5,383 nt of DNA from an uncultured Chloroflexota bacterium (GTDB lineage Bacteria > Chloroflexota > Anaerolineae > Caldilineales > Caldilineaceae): NCBI GenBank assembly GCA_903858085.1, contig CAIOHJ010000033.1, positions 1 through 5,383 of the forward strand, given 5' to 3'. Shown piece after piece: positions 1 through 5,383 of the stretch. Position 1 is the first letter of the stretch, and each line of letters starts with the position of its first letter. Under the pieces are notes generated by a model, which worked only from the letters and a program-made list of their open reading frames with translations, did not search any database and was not told the origin of the DNA. Made by a program: the position numbers and the translations under genes.

Positions 1-269
1 ACCACATGGAATTGGCGCTCCGACGCCAGGTGCGCAAACGCGATGCCCCCCCCAGCTTCGCTGAGCGCGTAGCCCACCGGGCCGGTGTCGCCGTGCCATC
101 GGTGGTCCTCTCCAGCGCTTTTGGAGAGGATACCTTTGATCTTGCCAACCGCTCTACATCCGACGCTGCTTCTGTCATCTCACACAACCCAGGGAAGGTT
201 TCCTGGTCGCCAGCAGAAACAAGTTTTCGGCAGATGCGGTCTCTTTACAAACAGATTACCCCCCGTTAA
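1..269 (+). other. Left-edge open frame, not a confident gene
   Basis: A plus-strand frame is open from the left edge and stops with TAA at 267-269; its first internal ATG is at 6. The last 87 residues contain the stretch VAHRAGVAVPSV, which loosely resembles the helix-turn-helix of LacI-type regulators. A proline falls where the recognition helix should be, and nothing else in the product is recognisable. The codons look G/C-rich at third positions early on and drift to AT-rich toward the stop, as expected of sequence running from coding into non-coding. Two minus-strand frames over the same bases are also open to the edge. This could be the tail of a gene lying to the left, a decayed gene or chance. 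Confidence 0.2.
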
Positions 270-316
270 TCAAAAAGCCTTCTTTTGTTCATTGCATTCT
301 CTTATCTTGGCAGAAG

Positions 317-356
317 TTTGTTTCTCACTGCTTCCAAACAAAGCTGGGGGCTTTGT
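317..356 (+). promoter_or_regulatory. Two mutually exclusive leader hairpins
   Basis: TTTGTTT at 317-323 can pair with AAACAAA at 336-342, giving 7 bp with a 12-base loop. ACAAAGC at 338-344 can pair with GCTTTGT at 350-356, giving 7 bp with the 5-base loop TGGGG. Both stems need bases 338-342, so only one can form at a time. The second is the more stable because it has GC pairs and a short loop. No U-run follows, so this is not a standard attenuator. Pairing is seen directly; a regulatory role is inference. Confidence 0.3.
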
Positions 357-387
357 CCAGCCAGCGGGAAAGCGTCGATGTGGTTTT

Positions 388-398
388 GGGGAGAAAGG
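388..398 (+). promoter_or_regulatory. Ribosome binding site that sets the first permease start
   Basis: The purine run GGGGAGAAAGG ends with AAAGG 8 bases before ATG at 407. This supports ATG 407 over the in-frame TTG at 353, which lacks a well-spaced Shine-Dalgarno sequence and lies in the 3' arm of the 338-356 hairpin. The 18 extra residues a TTG start would add are polar and have no counterpart in the family. Confidence 0.7.
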
Positions 399-406
399 CA
401 AATTTC

Positions 407-1297
407 ATGCGACGTTTTTCGGCGGCAGAAAAACGCGAATGGGGACTCTTTGCATTGCTTGTGAGCCCAAATCTCTTTCTGCTGGGGGTCTTCACCTACT
501 GGCCGCTGATTTACAACGGCTACCTGAGTTTTGTGCGCTGGGACCTGCTCTCCCCCGTCAAGATCTGGGTCGGCTGGAGCAACTATACCTACCTTTTCAC
601 CTCGCCCGATTTTGGTGCCATTTTGTTCAACACACTGTTTTTTACGCTGGGTTCGGTGGTGGCCCTCTGTGTGCTTGGACTAGCCGTCGCTTTGCTGCTC
701 AACCAAAAATTGCGTTGGCGCAACAGTGCGCGCAGCGTGATCTTCAGCCCGGTCATGCTGAGCGGAGCCGCAATCGGAATTGTCTGGATTTATATCTTCG
801 ACCCCCGCTACGGACTGCTGGATGTTCTCATTCGCCTGGCAGGCATGCGTTCTCCCAACTGGCTGCTGGATCCAAACTGGGCAATGCTGGCAGTCATCAT
901 CGTGCATGTCTGGAAAAATCTCGGCTATGCGGTCGTCATTCTGCTGGCTGGGCTGCAGGCAATCCCCAAAGAGCTGTACGAAGCCGCCGGGGTCGACGGT
1001 GCAGGGAGCATCGCACGCTTTCGGGCTGTCACCCTGCCCGGACTTTCACCTGTGCTCTTTTTTTTGGTGTTGACAAGTATCCTGGCCGGCTTTCAGTCTT
1101 TTGATATTGTCAAGGTCATGACCGAGGGTGGTCCGATCCGCTCGACCACAACGCTGATCTATGCCCTCTATCAAGAAGGATTCGTTGCCTTCAACGCAGG
1201 ACGGGCTGGGGTTGCTTCTGTGCTGCTCTTTGGAATCATGCTCGTCTTTACCATCGTCCAATTCCGCTACAGCGAAAAAAATGTTCATTACGCCTGA
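407..1297 (+). CDS. ugpA: ABC transporter permease, UgpA-like (CUT1 family)
   Basis: Inner-membrane permease of a carbohydrate or glycerol-3-phosphate importer, 296 residues from ATG 407, close to the usual length of UgpA (about 295). About six hydrophobic segments are visible near residues 14-35, 71-98, 108-131, 158-184, 211-235 and 265-288. The cytoplasmic EAA loop that docks on the ATPase is clear at 192-211: EAAGVDGAG, ending in LP. The C-terminal part, with EGGP, then TTTLIYALYQEGF and finally VQFRYSEKNVHY, closely follows what I recall of E. coli UgpA (TSGGP, TTTLIYKIYREGF, VQFRYVESKVRY), which is why I prefer UgpA to a generic sugar permease. It is the first gene of the operon and lies 12 bases ahead of its partner permease. 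Family membership is secure; the substrate is inferred from the binding protein downstream. Confidence 0.9.
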   Translation: MRRFSAAEKREWGLFALLVSPNLFLLGVFTYWPLIYNGYLSFVRWDLLSPVKIWVGWSNYTYLFTSPDFGAILFNTLFFTLGSVVALCVLGLAVALLLNQKLRWRNSARSVIFSPVMLSGAAIGIVWIYIFDPRYGLLDVLIRLAGMRSPNWLLDPNWAMLAVIIVHVWKNLGYAVVILLAGLQAIPKELYEAAGVDGAGSIARFRAVTLPGLSPVLFFLVLTSILAGFQSFDIVKVMTEGGPIRSTTTLIYALYQEGFVAFNAGRAGVASVLLFGIMLVFTIVQFRYSEKNVHYA

Positions 1298-1309
1298 TCG
1301 AGGGTCAGC

Positions 1310-2197
1310 ATGAATCGTGATGCCAAAACGCCAACTGCCCCCGATCAATTTGCAGACGAGTGGGCAGGCCAGAAATACTCGCTGGTGCGTCGTTTCACAG
1401 GCTACCTTGGGATGCTCCTCTGCGTGGCCGTGATTGGACTGCCTGTGTACTGGATGGTCATCGGCGCCTTCAAAGTTTCCCAAGAGATTTATCAAGTCCC
1501 CCCTACATGGCTGCCCAAACAGCCCACCCTGGCGAATTTTGTCGATGCCTGGCAGGCAGCCCCGTTTGGTCGCTATTACGTCAATACACTGATCACCACA
1601 CTGTTTGGCAGTGGCTTTGAGGTCTTCTTTGCCGTAACCTCGGCCTTTGCCTTCGCCTTTCTGCGTTTCCCCCAGAAAGAGCTCCTGTTCCTGATTTTGC
1701 TGGCTGCGCTGATGGTGCCAACCCAGGTCACAATCCTCCCCAATTATCTGACCATTGCCCAACTGGGCTGGATCAATACCTATCAGGGGATTGTCGTGCC
1801 AGGAGCAGCAGTCGCCTACGGCACCTTTCTGTTGCGCCAATATTTCAGAACGCTGCCCCACGAGGTGATGGATGCAGCCAAAGTGGATGGCGCCGGCCAC
1901 CTCCGTACGCTCTGGTCGATCGTGCTGCCGCTGGCCAGACCGGCGATCGTCACCATGGCCTTGCTGAGCATTGTGGCAAAGTGGAACGACTTCCTCTGGC
2001 CGCTATTGGTGACCAACACACGCGAGATGCGGGTGCTGCCCATCGGCATCTTCTGGCTCATGGTCGAGGAAGGCACGATCAACTGGGGGGTTGTCATGGC
2101 GGGAACACTCTTTGTGGTTGTGCCCGTTGTGTTGGTTTTTCTCTACGCACAACGCTATGTCGTCGACGGGATCGCGGCTGGCGCAGTGAAAGGGTAG
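1310..2197 (+). CDS. ugpE: ABC transporter permease, UgpE-like (CUT1 family)
   Basis: Second permease of the importer, 295 residues, expected to pair with the UgpA-like protein to form the membrane channel. The start is ATG 1310, with GAGGG at 1300-1304 at a 5-base spacing and 12 bases after the previous stop, so translation is probably coupled. A soluble N-terminus of about 28 residues precedes the first membrane segment (near 30-54). Further segments lie near 92-118, 124-150, 158-178, 205-228 and 258-282. The EAA loop is at 188-207: DAAKVDGAG, ending in VLP. The motif KWNDFLWPLLV at about 225-235 matches the WNQYLWPLL that I recall from E. coli UgpE. The N-terminus is longer than in E. coli UgpE. 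Family assignment is firm; the ugpE name depends on the substrate being glycerol-3-phosphate-like. Confidence 0.9.
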   Translation: MNRDAKTPTAPDQFADEWAGQKYSLVRRFTGYLGMLLCVAVIGLPVYWMVIGAFKVSQEIYQVPPTWLPKQPTLANFVDAWQAAPFGRYYVNTLITTLFGSGFEVFFAVTSAFAFAFLRFPQKELLFLILLAALMVPTQVTILPNYLTIAQLGWINTYQGIVVPGAAVAYGTFLLRQYFRTLPHEVMDAAKVDGAGHLRTLWSIVLPLARPAIVTMALLSIVAKWNDFLWPLLVTNTREMRVLPIGIFWLMVEEGTINWGVVMAGTLFVVVPVVLVFLYAQRYVVDGIAAGAVKG

Positions 2198-2245
2198 AGC
2201 GATTCCGCAGATCTCGCTTACATTTGTTCTTTCTGTTGTGATTTT

Positions 2246-2253
2246 GGAAGGGG
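2246..2253 (+). promoter_or_regulatory. Strong ribosome binding site of the binding-protein gene
   Basis: GGAAGGGG lies 9 bases before ATG 2263, inside the 65-base gap after the second permease. It is the best Shine-Dalgarno sequence in the operon. That fits the usual need for binding protein in excess over permeases. I saw no convincing separate promoter in the gap. Confidence 0.6.
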
Positions 2254-2262
2254 TCAACCAGT

Positions 2263-3600
2263 ATGTCCAATCAACTTTCTCGTCGTCAATTTCTCTGGAG
2301 TGCAGGGGCAGGTGTCAGCGCACTGGCGTTGGCTGCCTGCGTACCAGCCACACTTCCGGCAGCACAACCAGACGCAGCACCCGCCGCAGAGCCGGTGACG
2401 CTGACCGTCTGGAGCAGCTTCAGCGGCAAAAACGGTGAAGCAGAAACCGAGCTGGTTAAACGTTTCAACGAAAGCCAGAGCAACGTCGTCGTCGACTACC
2501 AGTTCCAGGGCAATTACGAAGAAACCGCACAAAAAGTGACCGCAGCCCTGCAGGCGCGCACCGCCCCAGAGGTCTCTCTGCTGAGCGACGTCTGGTGGTT
2601 CAAATTCTATCTGTCACAAAACTTGCTGCCCCTGGATGACCTGCTCAGCGCCCAGAACATCGATCTGGCCGACTACCAGGATTCGTTGATCAACGAGGGG
2701 GTGCGCCAGGGCAAACATTACTGGATGCCCTTTGCGCGCAGCACACCGCTTTTCTACTACAACAAGGAAAAATGGGCTGCCGCCGGATTGCCAGACCGGG
2801 GCCCGGAGACCTGGGATGAGTTTGTGGAATGGGCGCCAACCCTGCTTCAAAAAGAAGGAGACGAGTTGAAAGTCTCCGCCTTTGCCCATCCGGACGGCGC
2901 CAGCTACATCGCCTGGCTTTTCCAAGGAGTGGCCTGGCAGTTCAACGGTTCCTACAGCGACCCTGACTTCACAATGCGTATGACCGACGAGGCCACGCTC
3001 GAGGCAGGCCAGTTCTACAAAGACACTGTCCACAACTACGGCTGGGCCGTGCCAAGCAAAGACATCAGCAGCGATTTTATCAACGGGCTGACGGCTGCAT
3101 CGATGATGTCGACAGGTTCTATGGGAGGTATCAAGGCGAACGCCACCTTTGAATTCGGCACCGCCTTCCTGCCCAAAAAATACCAGTTCGGGTGCTGCAC
3201 AGGAGGCGCAGGGCTGGCTATCCTGGCCTCGACACCTGCAGAAAAACAGGAAGCGGCCATGTCCTACATCGCCTTTGTTTCCAATCCAGAAAATACCACC
3301 TACTGGGCCCAAAACACCGGTTATATGCCGGTGCGCAAGAGTGCTCTGCAAAGCGAGGCGATGCAAAGCTACTTTGTCGAGTTCCCACAATTCAAAACAG
3401 CCACCGAACAGTTGGCGCTGACCCGCCCTCAAGATGCAGCCCGCGTCTTTGTGCCCAACGGCGACCAGATTATCGGCAGCGCCCTGGAACGGATCACCGT
3501 CCAGTCAGACGATGTGGCTGTCGCGTTTGCCGATGTCAATGCGATTCTTGAGACCGAAGCCCAGCCGGTGCTCGAAGCACTGCGTGCCATCGAGGGCTGA
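2263..3600 (+). CDS. ugpB: Extracytoplasmic substrate-binding lipoprotein, UgpB-like, Tat-type signal
   Basis: Solute-binding protein of the importer, 445 residues, of the family 1 / SBP_bac_8 type. The N-terminus has the twin-arginine motif S6-R-R-Q-F-L-W12, a hydrophobic stretch and the lipobox LAAC with Cys26. It is therefore probably exported folded and anchored by lipid. An Ala/Pro/Gln linker runs to about residue 43 and the mature domain starts at VTLTVW. Compared from memory with E. coli UgpB, the ligand residues line up: Tyr85 (in GNYE), Asp109 (Glu in E. coli), Ser160 (in RSTPLFYYNK), Ser286 (in TGSMGGI), Gly315 (in TGGAG), Tyr354 (in NTGYMPV) and Arg394. Spacings of 24, 126 and 39 residues are the same in both proteins. 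This favours glycerol-3-phosphate or a glycerophosphodiester. A Cys311-Cys312 pair just before the glycine loop is unusual. The gene is last in the operon and no ATPase gene follows. Another phosphorylated or neutral sugar remains possible. Confidence 0.88.
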   Translation: MSNQLSRRQFLWSAGAGVSALALAACVPATLPAAQPDAAPAAEPVTLTVWSSFSGKNGEAETELVKRFNESQSNVVVDYQFQGNYEETAQKVTAALQARTAPEVSLLSDVWWFKFYLSQNLLPLDDLLSAQNIDLADYQDSLINEGVRQGKHYWMPFARSTPLFYYNKEKWAAAGLPDRGPETWDEFVEWAPTLLQKEGDELKVSAFAHPDGASYIAWLFQGVAWQFNGSYSDPDFTMRMTDEATLEAGQFYKDTVHNYGWAVPSKDISSDFINGLTAASMMSTGSMGGIKANATFEFGTAFLPKKYQFGCCTGGAGLAILASTPAEKQEAAMSYIAFVSNPENTTYWAQNTGYMPVRKSALQSEAMQSYFVEFPQFKTATEQLALTRPQDAARVFVPNGDQIIGSALERITVQSDDVAVAFADVNAILETEAQPVLEALRAIEG

Positions 3601-3692
3601 GCCCAGATTGTACCGATGTCGTCAAAAATTTTCGTTGGCTGCCGCACCTGTCAGAAACTGCTCTGAGCGACGACGCCCCCCCATGCTCCAGC

Positions 3693-3733
3693 CGGGAATG
3701 TCCCTCGAAACCCGCTTTCGAGGGACATTCCCG
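3693..3733. terminator. Perfect 18-bp inverted repeat, possible bidirectional terminator
   Basis: Bases 3693-3710 are exactly complementary to 3716-3733, with the 5-base loop CCCGC. The inner core is GGGAATGTCCC, continuing to CGAAA. The hairpin starts 93 bases after the importer operon's stop and lies 108 bases past the channel gene's stop on the other strand, so it could serve both converging transcripts. Neither side has a T-run, so it does not fit a classical intrinsic terminator. It may instead block exonucleases and stabilise mRNA ends, bind a protein, or be a dispersed repeat. Each arm is itself a small inverted repeat (GGGA-ATG-TCCC). Confidence 0.5.
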
Positions 3734-3784
3734 ATACACACCCCCTGGAGCCGTCCCCCCGCCCACAGCGGAGAGCAGAGGCTC

Positions 3785-3807
3785 AAAAACCGAGTTTCTT
3801 GAAGAAA
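3785..3807. repeat. Short palindrome, possibly a degraded intergenic repeat
   Basis: AAAAACCGAG is followed by the palindrome TTTCTTGAAGAAA at 3795-3807. I have an impression that intergenic repeats of the form AACCGAGTTTCTT-GAAGAAACTCGG occur in some Chloroflexota and cyanobacteria. Here the left arm and centre are present, but the right arm is replaced by GCAGACGG. The palindrome is seen directly; its identity as a repeat family is recalled and uncertain. Confidence 0.25.
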
Positions 3808-3840
3808 GCAGACGGGGAGCGGACAGAACGCCAGGTCGCT

Positions 3841-4698
3841 CTACGGCTTGGGTGACGTGTCGCTGGCGGTGAGCAGCTCGCGCAACGCTGCAATTTCCGC
3901 CTGCAGCAGGGCATTCTCGGCAGCGGCACGGTGCTGGGACTCGACAAACGCCGCCTGCATCTCCCGGCGCAGCAGCTCTACCTCGCTGATACCCGCGCTC
4001 TTGCGTCGCGCCATGAACTGTGTGGCGATGTAGCTGGTAAGCACTGAAAAAAGGCTGACACCCACCACGATCATGGCCGTGCCAATGAGCCGCCCCACCG
4101 GTGTCACAGGGAACTTGTCTCCGTAACCGACGGTGGCGACCGTCACAATCGCCCACCAGACCGCATCTTCGCCGGTTTTGATGTTGGCATTCTTCGCCGG
4201 CGCCTCGATCAGCACGATCAAGACACTGCCCAGGGTGACGACGAGCAACACGACCAGCACGACGGCCAGCAGGGTGCTCTCTGCCAGCCGCTGCCGCGCC
4301 GCCAGGCGTGCATCCTTGGAGGTCGTTTCCCGCAGCTCGCGCATCATGACTGTCAGACTTGGAATGCGCGCCAGACGCAACAGCGGCAAGCCCGGCAACG
4401 CACCGAGCAGGTCCAGCCAGCCGTACGCCAGCAGATAGCGCACACGGCCGCGCTTTGAAAAGAGGTGGGCAAAGAAGTCGTAGAGCAGAACCACCGCAAC
4501 AAGGCTGTCGACAACGTACAGCACCTGATCGACAGCCGCAGGCAGCGGAAGCAGATAGTAGGCGAGTGCGATCGCCAGCGCCAGCAGCGCCACCAGCATC
4601 CTGAAGAGCTGATACGCCGCACGCGTCACCATGGCGCCCTGGTCGTCGGCGCCGGGCTGAATCTCCGGCGCCGGGGCATCGAATGCAGAGTCTTGCAC
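3841..4698 (-). CDS. Six-helix potassium channel with TVGYGD filter (voltage-gated-channel fold)
   Basis: Integral membrane ion channel subunit of 285 residues, expected to form tetramers that conduct K+. A soluble acidic N-terminus runs to about residue 28. Hydrophobic segments follow near 31-50 (S1), 57-80 (S2, with Asp74) and 87-107 (S3, with Asp96), then an S4-like stretch at 107-124 and S5 at 142-165. The pore helix at 176-188 leads into the selectivity filter T189-V-G-Y-G-D194, and S6 spans 201-228. Residues 238-276 look like a coiled coil (heptad-like Leu/Ala/Glu pattern), probably for tetramer assembly; no RCK nucleotide-binding domain is present. S4 carries only Arg108, Arg111, Arg120 and Arg123 with a long gap, so voltage sensing may be weak or absent. 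The start is GTG 4698, with AAAGGG at 4707-4712 8 bases upstream. There is no visible functional link to the neighbours. Confidence 0.88.
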   Translation of the reverse strand: MQDSAFDAPAPEIQPGADDQGAMVTRAAYQLFRMLVALLALAIALAYYLLPLPAAVDQVLYVVDSLVAVVLLYDFFAHLFSKRGRVRYLLAYGWLDLLGALPGLPLLRLARIPSLTVMMRELRETTSKDARLAARQRLAESTLLAVVLVVLLVVTLGSVLIVLIEAPAKNANIKTGEDAVWWAIVTVATVGYGDKFPVTPVGRLIGTAMIVVGVSLFSVLTSYIATQFMARRKSAGISEVELLRREMQAAFVESQHRAAAENALLQAEIAALRELLTASDTSPKP

Positions 4699-4843
4699 CG
4701 CATCAACCCTTTCGTCGTTTCAAAATGAAAGACGCCCTTCTCGGCAAGAGACACCCTGGATCGCCACTTTTCCCGGGTTGGCCATCTTGCTGACTGTCGT
4801 CGAGGGGACTCTGCTGGAAAGCACAGCCTGCCCCCGCTCCCCC
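4699..4843 (-). other. Gap between the threonine synthase and channel genes
   Basis: These 145 bases contain no coding frame that I would support. They should hold the end of the thrC transcript and possibly a promoter for the channel gene. I see no clear -35/-10 pair and no hairpin with a T-run. The only well-formed structure is the hairpin beside the channel's ribosome binding site. Confidence 0.5.
4707..4734 (-). promoter_or_regulatory. Ribosome binding site of the channel gene with an adjoining hairpin
   Basis: Reading the minus strand, CGTCTTTC (4734-4727) pairs with GAAA-C-GACG (4721-4713) around the loop ATTTT, giving 8 bp with one bulged C. The Shine-Dalgarno AAAGGG (4712-4707) begins directly at the foot of this stem, 8 bases before GTG 4698. 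The Shine-Dalgarno is convincing and decides the start. The hairpin may affect ribosome access or protect the 5' end, which is inference. Confidence 0.45.
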
Positions 4844-5383
4844 TCAAAGCCCCAACGCCTCCCGCACCGCGGCCAAAGAAGGCTCGATCACCCGCACCTC
4901 GCCGGTCACCTCCATCGCCGCACGCACATCCTTGAGCCCGCTGCCTGTGTTGATCACCACAAGGGTCTCCTCCGGCTGCACCAGCCCGTCACACCAGGCC
5001 TGCAGCAGCCCGGCATAGGCAGCGGCTCCTGCAGGCTCGGCAAAAACCCCCCCCAGCCGCGCCAGCGGCAGGATCGCCTGCAAGATGGCAGCATCCTCGA
5101 CCAGCAGATACGCCCCCCCACTCTCCCGCACCGCCGCCAGCGCTTTGACCGGGTCACGCGGGGCGTCCACGCTGATGCTGTCAGCACGCGTCGTCGCACG
5201 CACCGGCACCGGAATCTCCGCCCCGCTGCGCCAGGCGTTGTGCAGCGCCGGGCTGAGCGTCGATTGCACCCCATAAATGCGCGGCATCCGCTCGATCCAC
5301 CCCAACGCCACCAGATCCTTGAAGCCCTTGTGCACCCCCCCGATGATGCAGCCATCCCCCACCGAGACAAAAACAGCATCCGG
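4844..5383 (-). CDS. thrC: Threonine synthase, C-terminal part (gene runs off the right edge)
   Basis: C-terminal 179 residues of a fold-type II PLP enzyme, most like threonine synthase, which converts O-phosphohomoserine to threonine and phosphate in the cytoplasm. The frame is open to the right edge, where it begins PDAVFVSVGDGC, so the start and the PLP-binding lysine lie outside the window. Counting from the edge, the glycine-rich loop GDG at 9-11 followed by IIGGVHKGFKDL is the usual PLP-phosphate-binding region. Then come ADSISVDAP from about residue 67, EPAGAAAYAGL at 116-126 and NTGSGLKD at 145-152, all typical of this family. The stop is TGA at 4846-4844. A GTG at 5362 is internal, not a start. 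The channel gene follows 145 bases downstream on the same strand, too far to assume an operon. A related PLP lyase of the same fold is the main alternative. Confidence 0.83.
   Translation of the reverse strand, partial: PDAVFVSVGDGCIIGGVHKGFKDLVALGWIERMPRIYGVQSTLSPALHNAWRSGAEIPVPVRATTRADSISVDAPRDPVKALAAVRESGGAYLLVEDAAILQAILPLARLGGVFAEPAGAAAYAGLLQAWCDGLVQPEETLVVINTGSGLKDVRAAMEVTGEVRVIEPSLAAVREALGL

Larger units (their letters stand above)
270..406 (+). promoter_or_regulatory. Untranslated leader and probable promoter region of the ugp-like operon
   Basis: This AT-richer stretch separates the left-edge sequence from the first permease and most likely carries the operon's promoter and 5' leader. 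I could not identify a convincing -35/-10 pair. The best pair, TTTACA at 244-249 with GTTAAT at 265-270, has a short 15-base spacer and a weak -10. The region does contain two overlapping hairpins (317-356) and the ribosome binding site of the first gene, both listed separately. Confidence 0.4.
3601..3840. other. Convergent intergenic region
   Basis: This 240-base gap lies between the stop of the binding-protein gene (plus) and the stop of the channel gene (minus). No frame in it looks coding. It holds the 18-bp inverted repeat at 3693-3733, short outer complementary pairs around it (GACG 3672-3675 with CGTC 3752-3755; GCTCCA 3685-3690 with TGGAGC 3746-3751), and a second small palindrome near 3795-3807. 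Its likely role is to separate transcription of the two converging units. Confidence 0.7.

Noticed and set aside
61..110. LacI-like helix-turn-helix in the left-edge plus frame
   Set aside because: The match is limited to about 12 residues, a proline breaks the recognition helix, and no ligand-binding domain follows before the stop at 269.
244..270. TTTACA / GTTAAT as the operon promoter
   Set aside because: The spacer is 15 bases and the -10 matches only four of six positions, so it is too weak to list as a site.
254..271. GATTA-8-TAATC inverted repeat as a regulator operator
   Set aside because: The arms are only 5 bp and AT-rich, which is expected by chance in a leader of this size. No regulator gene is identified nearby.
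353..406. TTG 353 as the start of the first permease
   Set aside because: It has no well-spaced Shine-Dalgarno sequence and lies inside a hairpin arm. ATG 407 has AAAGG at 8 bases and gives the family's usual length.
85..1104. A long plus-strand frame of 339 codons overlapping the first permease
   Set aside because: It is a shadow of the permease frame. The product is rich in Cys, His, Arg and Gly, has no recognisable domain and crosses the leader.
1046..1900. A 284-codon minus-strand frame opposite both permeases
   Set aside because: It lies antisense to two well-conserved membrane proteins and crosses their junction. The product is full of Cys, His and Gln and matches no family I know.
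2614..3432. A 272-codon minus-strand frame opposite the binding-protein gene
   Set aside because: It is an antisense shadow; the plus-strand frame is clearly the coding one, and there is no domain in the minus product.
3536..4156. A 206-codon minus-strand frame over the channel C-terminus and the intergenic region
   Set aside because: It overlaps the channel frame, runs through the 18-bp inverted repeat and has an Arg/Cys-rich composition typical of a shadow frame.
4802..4845. GAGGGG/CCCCTC hairpin at the thrC stop as a terminator
   Set aside because: The outer stem is 6 bp with a large imperfect interior. It includes bases of the stop codon and is not followed by a T-run.

Overview
The window reads as ordinary bacterial chromosome of moderately high G+C. 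The strongest clue to the organism is the substrate-binding protein at 2263-3600. It begins with a twin-arginine motif (SRRQFLW), has the lipobox LAAC at Cys26, and then a low-complexity Ala/Pro/Gln linker before 'VTLTVW'. From general knowledge this style of lipoprotein start is very common in Chloroflexota such as Caldilinea and Anaerolineae relatives. That assignment is an inference and no marker gene confirms it.

Layout. Bases 1-406 hold no gene I can call with confidence: a frame open to the left edge ends at 269, and an AT-rich leader with two overlapping hairpins follows. Bases 407-3600 are a compact plus-strand operon of three ABC-importer genes: two CUT1-family permeases resembling UgpA and UgpE, then a Tat-type lipoprotein resembling UgpB. 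Bases 3601-3840 are a convergent intergenic stretch with a perfect 18-bp inverted repeat and a second short palindrome. Bases 3841-4698 (minus) encode a six-helix potassium-channel-type protein with the filter TVGYGD and a C-terminal coiled coil. After a 145-base gap, 4844-5383 (minus) is the C-terminal part of a threonine-synthase-type PLP enzyme whose start lies beyond the right edge.

How the genes work together. The three plus-strand genes should form the membrane and extracytoplasmic parts of one importer. The binding protein keeps, at matching spacing, nearly all the residues I remember as contacting glycerol-3-phosphate in E. coli UgpB, with one Glu-to-Asp change, so glycerol-3-phosphate or a glycerophosphodiester is the best substrate guess. 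No ATPase (UgpC/MalK type) lies in the window, so it is either encoded elsewhere or shared between importers. The potassium channel and the threonine synthase point the same way on the minus strand but have no evident functional link to each other or to the importer.

I found no mobile element, RNA gene, CRISPR array or clearly new system. The observations worth a second look are mostly nucleic-acid structures: the leader hairpins, the 18-bp inverted repeat and the hairpin beside the channel's ribosome binding site. The channel's sparse S4 and the unexplained left edge are the others.
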